NCBI GenBank assembly: GCA_964292695.1
Contig: CAXYWB010000007.1
Coordinates: 1 to 56,758 of the forward strand
Source of the DNA: UPXZ01 sp018055865
Lineage (GTDB): Bacteria; Bacteroidota; Bacteroidia; Bacteroidales; Paludibacteraceae
Direction of reading: 5' to 3'
Length of the DNA stretch: 56,758 bases
Numbering within the stretch: the stretch's first letter is position 1; each line of letters opens with the position of its first letter. The position numbers were made by a program, and so were the translations under genes. Under the pieces are notes generated by a model. The model was not told the DNA's origin and ran no database searches. It saw only the letters and a list, made by a program, of their open reading frames with translations. Of the stretch, positions 49,486 to 56,758 are shown in pieces.

Positions 49486-49587
49486 ATTCCCAAACAGGGG
49501 ACTTGGTGATTCATTGATTAGATTAAAAAGTAGGTAACAAGTTAAATAGAACAATTTTTTAGTCCCCCTTCGGGGGATTTAGGGAGC
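49480..49587. repeat. Two CTAAATCCCC-family units in opposite orientation
   Basis: CTCCTAAATTCCCAAACAGG starts at 49480 and contains the M48 stop codon; AGTCCCCCTTCGGGGGATTT begins at 49561 and reads the other way. They fill both ends of the 118-base gap before the MTA/SAH nucleosidase gene. Confidence 0.75.
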
Positions 49588-49603
49588 TTAAATTTCAACT
49601 CCA

Positions 49604-50347
49604 ATGATAGGACTAATGGGTGCTATGCCCGAAGAAATGAACAGGGTTATTGCTGCAATAACGGAAAAAAAAGTGGTTGAACGGGGCAATCGGTTGTACC
49701 ATACCGGAAAACTGTGCGGTAAAGAGGTGGTGGCTGTTTTCTCGCGCTGGGGCAAAGTGGCAGCTGCAACTACGGCTGCCAACCTTATTTTGGAGTACAA
49801 CGTGGATAGGATTATATTTACAGGTGTCGCAGGTGCCATTTCGCCAGATTTGAATATTGGTGATGTGGTAATTGCTCAGCGGCTTTTTCAACACGACATG
49901 GATGCCCGACCATTGATGCGCCGTTACGAAATTCCGCTGACCGGAAAAACTTCATTCGAAATTCCGGATGAAACAATCCGTCAGATGGGCAACGCTGTTC
50001 ATGTTTTTTTAGTGAAAAACAGGGAATTTCGGAAACGGTTATCTGAATATGGCATTAACAATCCTAAAATGATGCTTGGAGATATTGCCAGCGGCGATTT
50101 ATTTGTTTCGGGAGTAGAAATGAGAAGAGATTTGATACGAAATCTGCCATCTGTAGTGTGTGTGGAAATGGAAGGAGCGGCTGTAGCGCAGGTTTGTTAC
50201 GACTTTGATGTGCCGCTTATTGTGGTAAGGGTAATTTCAGATACAGCTGATGAACAGGCACATACGAGTGCCATTGGTTTTGTCAATCAGCATGCAGGAG
50301 AATATTCGCTTGCCATTCTGAAAGAATATTTACATTTGCTCGATTGA
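49604..50347 (+). CDS. mtnN: 5'-methylthioadenosine/S-adenosylhomocysteine nucleosidase
   Basis: A 247-residue nucleosidase that splits MTA and SAH (and often 5'-deoxyadenosine). GLMGAMPEEM at the start carries a catalytic Glu; FTGVAGAISPDLNIGDVVI is the phosphorylase-fold signature; VEMEGAAVAQVCY and RVISDTAD give the base-binding Glu and catalytic Asp. An insertion around residues 115-140 (QMGNAVHVFLVKNREFRKRL) is longer than in E. coli. Removal of 5'-deoxyadenosine would support the radical SAM enzymes such as RimO and MtaB. Confidence 0.93.
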   Translation: MIGLMGAMPEEMNRVIAAITEKKVVERGNRLYHTGKLCGKEVVAVFSRWGKVAAATTAANLILEYNVDRIIFTGVAGAISPDLNIGDVVIAQRLFQHDMDARPLMRRYEIPLTGKTSFEIPDETIRQMGNAVHVFLVKNREFRKRLSEYGINNPKMMLGDIASGDLFVSGVEMRRDLIRNLPSVVCVEMEGAAVAQVCYDFDVPLIVVRVISDTADEQAHTSAIGFVNQHAGEYSLAILKEYLHLLD

Positions 50348-50433
50348 GTTTTTTGTGTTTCGGATTCTTTTCTTCCTGTTACTGAAAATAAAATATCAAT
50401 GTCAGAATATTAATTTTTTAACTCATTAAAGAA

Positions 50434-52641
50434 ATGGAAAACATGTCATTTTACCTCATCCCTATGTCGTCTATTGTAGCTTTGGGATTTGCTTATTACT
50501 TCTTTCGCTTCATGATGAAGCATAGCGAAGGAACGGACACAATGAAAACAATAGCTCAGTATGTACGTGAAGGAGCTATGTCTTACCTCAGGCAACAGTA
50601 CCGGGTTGTTATCATTGTTTTTGTTGTACTGGCTTTAATTTTTGCAGTAATGGCGTACTTCGGTTTACAAAATTCGTGGGTGCCGTTCGCTTTCCTAACA
50701 GGTGGATTCTTTTCGGGATTGGCCGGATTTTTCGGAATGAAAACAGCCACCTATGCATCAGCCCGTACTGCATTTGCAGCTTCAAAATCACTTAATAAAG
50801 GGTTGCAGATAGCTTTTCGTTCGGGTGCGGTAATGGGCCTGGTGGTTGTCGGACTTGCGCTACTTGATATTTCGCTTTGGTTTATTATTCTCAATCATTT
50901 TATTCCCGATGTAGATCCGGGACATAAACTCATCGTAATCACTACCACCATGCTTACTTTTGGTATGGGAGCTTCTACTCAGGCACTTTTTGCACGTGTT
51001 GGCGGCGGTATATATACCAAAGCAGCCGATGTGGGAGCCGATTTGGTCGGGAAAGTGGAAGCCGGAATTCCGGAAGACGATCCGCGAAATCCGGCTACCA
51101 TTGCCGATAATGTGGGTGATAATGTGGGCGACGTAGCCGGCATGGGAGCCGATCTGTACGAATCTTATTGCGGATCAATACTGGCTACGGCTGCTTTGGG
51201 TGCATCAGCATTTATGGCTCAGCCCGATTTGCAGCTGAAAGCTGTTTTTGCTCCGATGTTCATTGCTGCTGCAGGTGTCATATTATCCATTTTGGGTATT
51301 TTTATTGTCAAAACAAATGAAAATGCCGATATGAAAAAACTGATGTCAGCCCTGAACCGGGGTGTCAATACCAGTGCATTGCTCACTGCCGGAGCTACTT
51401 TGCTGATTCTTTACCTGCTCGGAATACCCAACTGGTTGGGATTGTCATTTTCGGTAATAGCAGGTCTAGTTTCAGGGATTATCATCGGACAGTCTACTGA
51501 GTATTATACATCACATTCTTACAAACCCACCCGGAAAATAGCTGAAAGTTCCGGAACCGGTCCTGCTACTGTTATTATTTCGGGAATAGGTACAGGAATG
51601 CTTTCCACTGCCATTCCTGTAATAACTATTGCTGCAGCTATCATGATTTCTTTCCTGAGTGCCATCAATTTTGATGTATCCAATATGGTAAGTGCCGAAA
51701 ATCTGAGTAAAGGATTGTACGGAATTGGTATTGCTGCCGTAGGTATGCTTTCTACACTCGGAATTACACTGGCTACCGATGCTTACGGGCCTATTGCCGA
51801 CAACGCCGGCGGCAATGCTCAAATGAGCAACCTGGATCCGGAAGTGAGAAAAAGAACCGATGCGCTGGATGCTTTAGGAAATACCACTGCAGCTACCGGA
51901 AAAGGTTTTGCCATTGGATCGGCTGCACTTACGGCTCTTGCGCTGCTTGCATCTTACATCGAAGAGGTGAAAATTGGTTTGGTGCGATTGGGCCGAACAA
52001 CACTTGAAATGGCAAACGGTGATGTTATTATAACAGCTAAAGCCTCATTTGTAGATTTTATGAATTACTATGAAGTAAATCTTATGAACCCTAAAGTGCT
52101 GGTAGGAGCATTTCTGGGATCCATGATGGCATTTCTTTTCTGCGGACTTACTATGAATGCTGTAGGACGGGCTGCTCAGAAAATGGTCAACGAAGTTCGC
52201 CGTCAGTTCCGCGAAATAAAAGGAATTCTGGAAGGAGAAGCAACTCCTGACTATGCCCGCTGCGTCGAAATTTCGACTAAAGGTGCTCAGCATGAAATGC
52301 TTTTACCCTCGTTGCTTGCCATTATAGCTCCAACAGTTACCGGATTGCTTTTTGGCGTTGCAGGTGTAATGGGATTGCTCGTTGGCGGACTTGCTTCAGG
52401 ATTCGTACTTGCCGTATTTATGGCTAATGCAGGCGGTGCCTGGGATAATGCCAAAAAATACGTAGAAGAAGGTCACTACGGTGGTAAAGGTTCGGAAAAT
52501 CACAAAGCATGTGTGGTCGGTGATACTGTGGGCGATCCTTTCAAAGATACTTCAGGCCCATCGCTCAATATTCTGATCAAACTGATGAGCATGGTTTCCA
52601 TCGTTATGGCCGGATTAATAGTGAGTTGGAGTTTGCTGTAG
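50434..52641 (+). CDS. hppA: Membrane-bound pyrophosphatase, K+-dependent type (probable Na+ pump)
   Basis: A 735-residue protein with about 16 helices that uses pyrophosphate to pump ions. Substrate motifs DVGADLVGKVE (near 200) and the DNVGDNVGDVAGMGADLYES segment are intact. In GNTTAATGKG (near 485) the position that is Lys in K+-independent enzymes is Ala, so it is K+-dependent. Many K+-dependent bacterial forms move Na+, and a Bacteroides form moves Na+ and H+ together. With Na+-NQR in the same window this suggests a sodium cycle. Confidence 0.95.
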   Translation: MENMSFYLIPMSSIVALGFAYYFFRFMMKHSEGTDTMKTIAQYVREGAMSYLRQQYRVVIIVFVVLALIFAVMAYFGLQNSWVPFAFLTGGFFSGLAGFFGMKTATYASARTAFAASKSLNKGLQIAFRSGAVMGLVVVGLALLDISLWFIILNHFIPDVDPGHKLIVITTTMLTFGMGASTQALFARVGGGIYTKAADVGADLVGKVEAGIPEDDPRNPATIADNVGDNVGDVAGMGADLYESYCGSILATAALGASAFMAQPDLQLKAVFAPMFIAAAGVILSILGIFIVKTNENADMKKLMSALNRGVNTSALLTAGATLLILYLLGIPNWLGLSFSVIAGLVSGIIIGQSTEYYTSHSYKPTRKIAESSGTGPATVIISGIGTGMLSTAIPVITIAAAIMISFLSAINFDVSNMVSAENLSKGLYGIGIAAVGMLSTLGITLATDAYGPIADNAGGNAQMSNLDPEVRKRTDALDALGNTTAATGKGFAIGSAALTALALLASYIEEVKIGLVRLGRTTLEMANGDVIITAKASFVDFMNYYEVNLMNPKVLVGAFLGSMMAFLFCGLTMNAVGRAAQKMVNEVRRQFREIKGILEGEATPDYARCVEISTKGAQHEMLLPSLLAIIAPTVTGLLFGVAGVMGLLVGGLASGFVLAVFMANAGGAWDNAKKYVEEGHYGGKGSENHKACVVGDTVGDPFKDTSGPSLNILIKLMSMVSIVMAGLIVSWSLL

Positions 52642-52730
52642 GAAGAAGATGGAAATTGGAAGATCGAAGCGCGAAATTTGAATCTTGCCTTCTTCTGATA
52701 AGTTCTATATCAGAAATCATTGAAAATCAA

Positions 52731-52764
52731 CAAAAAAAGCGGATAAAACTATCCGCTTTTTTTT
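52731..52764. terminator. Bidirectional terminator between hppA and the DUF4301 gene
   Basis: AAAAAAGCGGATA and TATCCGCTTTTTT form a long stem around AAAC. It ends both convergent transcripts. A second hairpin, TTCTGATA/TATCAGAA, precedes it at about 52692-52715. Confidence 0.9.
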
Positions 52765-52769
52765 GTGTA

Positions 52770-54284
52770 TTACTGATGCTCTTTTCGGAGCAAATCATTG
52801 ACTGTTTTCACCGGATTGAAGGTTTCCATGGGCACTTCCACGAAAATGGTGTTCCAGTCGCTCATGGCCCCGTTCCACAATCCGGGAAGTTCCAGTGCTT
52901 TCAGCTCGCGTCCGCTTTTGGATTTAAGCGAAATAAATCCGGTGTTTTTATCCACATAGCGCACCAGGTCAAATTTCTCTCCTTTGTAATTTTTCACTCC
53001 ACACACCAGATCTACCGGATTGAAGTGGGTGGAATTCAGCATTTTAGCCTTATCTTCCGGATTGCTCTGATTGATTTGTGAACTTTCGAGAATCTGAGGC
53101 GATACTGTATCATCCTCATTCACAGTGAGAAACGGTCCTCCTCCCGGTTCACCTGCATTTTTCACCATACCACACACTCGTATCGGACGGTTGAGTTTGT
53201 TATACAAATATTGGCGTAAATCGTTACCTTTGAGCGATTTGATATCCGGATGATGATTGTTGAGCTTCGATTCGCAGAACTGAGTAATCACTGCCAGTTT
53301 TGCATCTGAGATTTGTTCGTTTTCGAGTTCCCGGAGGTAAGCAAATGCCTGACTTTGAAGGTGTATCAGTAAGCCGCCAATAAGTTTTTTATATGTAACT
53401 GTAACATCTTTCAGCGAATCGGGAACCACATTATCGATATTTTTGATGAAAACGACATCTGCATCCAGGTCGTTGAGGTTTTCAATGAGCGCACCGTGCC
53501 CGCCGGGACGAAATACCAGCTGCCCATTGTCGCGGAAAGGCTGATTGTTGCTGTCGGCAGCTATTGTATCGGTTGAGGGCTTTTGCTCCGAAAAACTTAC
53601 GAGAAATTGTACTCCGAATGACTTTTCGTAGGGTGGAAGACTTTCAGCTACATGTTTTTCGAACAAAGCCCTGTGTTCTGTTGAAACAGTAAAATGGATA
53701 TTCACCTTTCCGTCAGTTTTGGCATACAAAGCGCCTTCTACCAGATGTTCCTGAAGCGGTGTTCGTTTTTCGGCAGGGTAGGAGTGAAACTTCAGCAGTC
53801 CTTTAGGCAGCGAGCCGTAGCTCAAACCATTGCTGTTGAGCAAATCAGACACCACATCTTTGTATCTTCCGGACGCAATCAGTTCCGGAATTGTTTTTCC
53901 CTCGTTTTTTACACATGCTTCATTCAAATCGTCGTAGAAAGCAAAATTTTCGATTTCATGGAAAAATTTCTTTTCAAAATCCGTAGAAGGATTGTCTTCA
54001 TCTTTTTCAAGAAATGAAAACAGGTCTTTGAACATACGGCTTGCAGCGCCCGAAGCAGGAACAAACTTGAGAACAGATGCTTTTGATTGTTGATACAGTT
54101 CCCATTCGTTCAGCAATTTATGCTGACTTTCGGGTGAAATGTAGGAAATCCCGTTGTTGATGGAAGCGGCACTGCGAATTTCGAGAAATGGAAAACCTGT
54201 AATAAAATTCTGTAACTGATTTTCTATTTGCACTTTCGAAATTCCTCTTTGTTTTAAGATAATTTCATCAGATGGTTGTAGCAT
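52770..54284 (-). CDS. DUF4301 family protein (nucleotidyltransferase-like)
   Basis: A 504-residue cytoplasmic protein of the Bacteroidota-specific DUF4301 family. FVPASGAASRMFK near 76-88 looks like the nucleotide-binding loop of sugar-nucleotide pyrophosphorylases, and FRPGGHGALIENLNDL with ADVVFIKNIDNV near 260-285 looks like their substrate and metal region. So it may transfer a nucleotide to a sugar phosphate or similar; this has not, to my knowledge, been shown. Second to the DUF6340 gene in a run of minus-strand genes. Confidence 0.85.
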   Translation of the reverse strand: MLQPSDEIILKQRGISKVQIENQLQNFITGFPFLEIRSAASINNGISYISPESQHKLLNEWELYQQSKASVLKFVPASGAASRMFKDLFSFLEKDEDNPSTDFEKKFFHEIENFAFYDDLNEACVKNEGKTIPELIASGRYKDVVSDLLNSNGLSYGSLPKGLLKFHSYPAEKRTPLQEHLVEGALYAKTDGKVNIHFTVSTEHRALFEKHVAESLPPYEKSFGVQFLVSFSEQKPSTDTIAADSNNQPFRDNGQLVFRPGGHGALIENLNDLDADVVFIKNIDNVVPDSLKDVTVTYKKLIGGLLIHLQSQAFAYLRELENEQISDAKLAVITQFCESKLNNHHPDIKSLKGNDLRQYLYNKLNRPIRVCGMVKNAGEPGGGPFLTVNEDDTVSPQILESSQINQSNPEDKAKMLNSTHFNPVDLVCGVKNYKGEKFDLVRYVDKNTGFISLKSKSGRELKALELPGLWNGAMSDWNTIFVEVPMETFNPVKTVNDLLRKEHQ

Positions 54285-54327
54285 AGTCGTATAGTTGAAT
54301 TAATTAATTAATTAATTAGTCGGTCAG

Positions 54328-55365
54328 TCAGTTATTCAGTTGTTTATCAAGAAGTTTTGCATCTTCTTTACGCTGTTTCAGCACTTCGTAATATTCCAGC
54401 ATATTGAAAATTTCTTCAGCTGAAGATGTAGAAAAAACGATGATATACGGATAAGTTTCTATGGCTTTGGAAGCGTAAAACAACGCCTTGTCCAGATTAC
54501 CTGCAATTTCGTAGGCAATTGCTATATTGTTAAAGGCATGAAACCTTGTGCTCTGATTTTTCGAGAGGCTGGATGCCTTTTCCCACAATTCGATGGCTGC
54601 AGGCCAATTGCGGTAAGTAACCGAATCCATTGCCTGTACAAATAACGCTTTTTTAGGTGTATAAAAGTAACGTTCCTCTTTGTTCCACCGGGGAATCATC
54701 CGGTCTGAGATGTTGGAACCGGCCAGAATACATGCATCCACCAATGCATCGTAGCGATTCGGAAGGTTTTTCACATCTGCTTCTTCCCACGAAAACTCAT
54801 CGGTAAATTCCTTGAAAATGCTTACCGAATCTGTTGGATAATGAATTGTCCATTTGGTGTCAATTTTTACATCGAGTGCACTTTTATAGTCGTCGGTACT
54901 TCTGACCAGATTGTCAGTAGTTTGAATATGATCCAGCGAAATTACGGCATCAGACTTGTACAATCCACAAAGAAATTTTACGGTTTGTTTGCTCAGCGGT
55001 GTAAGTTTGTAGAAATTATCGGTGGAATTCATATTGGTTTGCGACATGCTTACCGAACTGAAGAATTCTTTGGCTTCCAGATTTTCACGCAGACTGGCAG
55101 CACAAAACAGCGCTGCACTGTCAAATTTCAGCGAAAGGCTGACCGGATTCTTAATCGTAGCATAGGAGGTGATAGAATAATGTCCTACATTTTCGGGCTG
55201 CACTACCGAATTGTTTACTATAAGAACAGATTGAACTTCAGGTTGAAAGGTAACATCAGCCGGTCGCAATACATCCAGGGTTGTAAACATCCGGGGCGTA
55301 GAACAGGCATTCAGAATAAAAATCAAAAGGATGAAATATAACGGTCTCAGATAAATTGTTTTCAT
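54328..55365 (-). CDS. DUF6340 family lipoprotein with C-terminal TPR-like repeats
   Basis: A 345-residue lipoprotein (FILNAC, Cys21). The DUF6340 domain covers about 25-240 (VLIVNNSVVQPENVGHY ... AVISLDHIQTTDN). The last 100 residues show TPR-like helices (AIELWEKASSLSKNQSTRFH, NNIAIAYEIAGNLDKALFYA). Cellular role unknown; outer-membrane or periplasmic by its signal. The 43-base gap to the DUF4301 gene holds a TTAA-repeat. Confidence 0.82.
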   Translation of the reverse strand: MKTIYLRPLYFILLIFILNACSTPRMFTTLDVLRPADVTFQPEVQSVLIVNNSVVQPENVGHYSITSYATIKNPVSLSLKFDSAALFCAASLRENLEAKEFFSSVSMSQTNMNSTDNFYKLTPLSKQTVKFLCGLYKSDAVISLDHIQTTDNLVRSTDDYKSALDVKIDTKWTIHYPTDSVSIFKEFTDEFSWEEADVKNLPNRYDALVDACILAGSNISDRMIPRWNKEERYFYTPKKALFVQAMDSVTYRNWPAAIELWEKASSLSKNQSTRFHAFNNIAIAYEIAGNLDKALFYASKAIETYPYIIVFSTSSAEEIFNMLEYYEVLKQRKEDAKLLDKQLNN

Positions 55366-55401
55366 CTATTTCGGGTTTTAGAGATAAAAATACAGACAAA
55401 G

Positions 55402-56217
55402 TTAAAAATTTATTGATAAATTATCATAAGCAAAGTAAATATTTTCGGGCAATTCTTTTTCAATCAAGCTGTGAGGTTCCAAATGATGACTGGCATGTGT
55501 AAAATAAGTTGTTTCGGCCTTTATTTTCCGGGAAATATCGATGGCTTCTTGTACCGATAAGTGTGAGAAATGCTCTTCTTTGCGCAATGCATTAATCACA
55601 AGAATTTTCAATGCTTTCAGCTTCCCGAATTCGATTTCCGGAATAGTTTTCACATCGGTAAGGTACGCTATATCACCGATACGAAATCCCAGAATGGGAA
55701 GTCGGGCGTGCATGATACGGATTGGAGTAATCCTGATTCCCTCTATTTCAAATTCGCTCCCGTTGATTTCATATAAATCCAGACTTGGTACTCCCGGATT
55801 TTTGTATTTGCCAAAACAGTAAGGCATATTGCGCTGAATGGCATCAAGCACCTTGCGCTCGGCGTAAATTTTCACTTCGCCCAGCGGTCGTACATCGTCC
55901 AGGCCTCCTACGTGGTCGTAGTGCTCATGTGTGAGCAAAATGCCATCAATATGGAAAATTTTATTGGTAATCAATTGCTGGCGCAAATCAGGTCCGGCAT
56001 CAATCAGAATTCGTTTTCCGTTGATAGTGACGAGCGCCGAGCAGCGCAGTCTCTTGTCTCTCGAATCGGTGGAGCGGCAGGTATTGCAGCCGCAACCCAA
56101 CTGCGGAACTCCTGTGGATGTGCCTGTGCCTAAGAAAAGGATATTGGCACCATAATCTCCTGAAGGGAGGATTTTATAGTTTTTCGACGAATTTTCGGTG
56201 TTATTTTGAAGGTTCAT
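55402..56217 (-). CDS. MBL-fold metal-dependent hydrolase (PhnP-like)
   Basis: A 271-residue metallo-beta-lactamase-fold protein. FLGTGTSTGVPQLGCGCNTC gives the PhnP/RNase Z-like start with a cysteine cluster (a structural zinc site in PhnP); the metal motif is THEHYDHVGGLDD near 96-108, then HARLPILGFRI and FTHASHHLEPH at the end. PhnP acts on cyclic phosphodiesters; there are no phn genes here, so the substrate is probably a different phosphodiester. The ATG at 56215-56217 leaves a 25-residue tail before the fold. Confidence 0.88.
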   Translation of the reverse strand: MNLQNNTENSSKNYKILPSGDYGANILFLGTGTSTGVPQLGCGCNTCRSTDSRDKRLRCSALVTINGKRILIDAGPDLRQQLITNKIFHIDGILLTHEHYDHVGGLDDVRPLGEVKIYAERKVLDAIQRNMPYCFGKYKNPGVPSLDLYEINGSEFEIEGIRITPIRIMHARLPILGFRIGDIAYLTDVKTIPEIEFGKLKALKILVINALRKEEHFSHLSVQEAIDISRKIKAETTYFTHASHHLEPHSLIEKELPENIYFAYDNLSINF

Positions 56218-56222
56218 ATTGA

Positions 56223-56758
56223 TTATTCTCTTTCATTTGAAGTGACATCGACCGGATTCGAGAGCAGAATTCTCATTCTTATTCTCCATTCTGAAGGATA
56301 TAAATTATTGCATCTGTTTCCCATATTTTTGATCCATCCTATCGGCACTGACTGATACGTCAGAAGCACAAATCCTTTTTGCGGAATTGGTGGAAGTATG
56401 GTTTCTTTTCTAAAATATTGAATGGCAGTATTCCGGTCAACTTCTGCCGTGATTACATGCTCACAATCAATGCTTTTGGATAATGCCAGGCTTACGTGAG
56501 GAATCAGGTCTTTGCCTTTCAGCTCTGCCAGTGTAATGCCGAAATGCATCGTCTTTAGTTTGTTTTTCAGTATTTCCACTTTTTCGACATGCACTTTTCG
56601 GATGGCTGAAACTATGTTATTTTCAGCCGAAAGCTCCCAATTTTCGGGTTCCTGCAGCTGCTTTTTGAGCGAAAGAATAAAATTTTCGGGTTTTGTGTTT
56701 TGTTTAGTTGATTTTTTCCCGGAAGAAAAAGGAGCGGGACTTTCCGACGCTTTTCTCA
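56223..56758 (-). CDS. rRNA cytosine-C5 methyltransferase, C-terminal part (partial)
   Basis: The minus-strand frame is open from the stop at 56223 to the window edge, 178 codons without a start. The C-terminal part (GITLAELKGKDLIPHVSLAL ... ETILPPIPQKGFVLLTYQ ... IGWIKNMGNRCNNLYP-SEWRI) matches the PUA-like RNA-binding domain of NOP2/Sun (RsmF-like) methyltransferases. A Ser/Lys-rich linker (SPAPFSSGKKSTKQNTKPEN) precedes it. The SAM-binding domain with the two catalytic cysteines would lie beyond the window. Its stop is five bases before the MBL gene start, so the two probably share a transcript. Confidence 0.82.
   Translation of the reverse strand, partial: RKASESPAPFSSGKKSTKQNTKPENFILSLKKQLQEPENWELSAENNIVSAIRKVHVEKVEILKNKLKTMHFGITLAELKGKDLIPHVSLALSKSIDCEHVITAEVDRNTAIQYFRKETILPPIPQKGFVLLTYQSVPIGWIKNMGNRCNNLYPSEWRIRMRILLSNPVDVTSNERE

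Noticed and set aside
54298..54318. TTAA tetranucleotide run between the DUF4301 and DUF6340 genes as a regulatory site
   Set aside because: It is short and A/T-only, and nothing links it to a gene start on either side beyond position.
1..56758. CRISPR array or phage-defence island
   Set aside because: No repeat-spacer pattern, no cas, restriction, toxin-antitoxin or recombinase genes were seen; all repeats are of other types.

Overview
The window is chromosomal DNA from a member of the Bacteroidota, most likely order Bacteroidales (a Paludibacter-like fermenter is a reasonable guess, not a proof). The reasons are: repeated promoter elements of the Bacteroidota type (TTTG about 19-20 bp upstream of TAnnTTTG), start codons in A/T-rich leaders without a Shine-Dalgarno sequence, the rpmB-rpmG-DUF4295-ftsY order, Na+-NQR, meso-DAP dehydrogenase, a secreted nuclease with a type IX secretion (T9SS) C-terminal domain, and families found almost only in this phylum (DUF4295, DUF4301, DUF4494, DUF6340, GH97). 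I see no prophage, CRISPR array, integrase or intact insertion sequence.

Layout. 1-9.0 kb (+): cinA, ribosomal proteins L28 and L33, a 50-residue DUF4295 protein, ftsY, a GH97 glycosidase and a small zinc-ribbon protein lying between ftsY and rimO, then rimO, an HU-like protein and a fusion of HU domain, acidic linker, membrane helix and LysM. 9.0-11.2 kb (-): hisF and mtaB. 11.4-18.5 kb (+): T9SS-exported nuclease, tRNA-Leu(TAG), a decayed acyltransferase, a nitroreductase, a palindromic element, a tocopherol-cyclase-like protein, a decayed PAP2 phosphatase, an unknown acidic protein and an RRM protein. 18.5-24.6 kb (+): a mobile-looking 151-bp element, then a sialic acid operon (sialidase, NanM, NanQ/YhcH, and a NagB-like/PIG-L fusion). 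25.3-31.3 kb (-): nqrABCDEF. 31.4-35.6 kb (-): HAD phosphatase, EamA transporter, class II ribonucleotide reductase. 36.1-42.0 kb: ddh and an AI-2E transporter (+), def and ruvX (-), DUF4494 and yggS (+), metallophosphoesterase (-). 42.2-47.9 kb (+): DoxX, two Gfo/Idh/MocA oxidoreductases, DUF1080 and an exported TIM-barrel protein. 48.3-52.6 kb (+): M48 protease, MTA/SAH nucleosidase, membrane pyrophosphatase. 52.8-56.8 kb (-): DUF4301, DUF6340 lipoprotein, MBL hydrolase and the 3' part of an rRNA cytosine methyltransferase running off the window.

How it fits together. Two groups handle glycans outside the cytoplasm: the sialic acid operon (release of Neu5Ac and anomer interconversion, followed by an amino-sugar deacetylase-like fusion) and the DoxX/Gfo-Idh/DUF1080/TIM-barrel operon, whose content fits oxidative glycoside cleavage through 3-keto sugars. 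Na+-NQR and a K+-dependent-type membrane pyrophosphatase point to sodium-based energetics. Between genes there are several classes of small repeats: a pair of 151-bp elements with matching terminal inverted repeats, a dispersed CTAAATCCCC/GGGG palindrome that supplies the stop codon of two genes, and 8-bp-period tandem arrays upstream of three genes. Two decayed genes (acyltransferase, PAP2) sit within 2.5 kb of each other beside such repeats.
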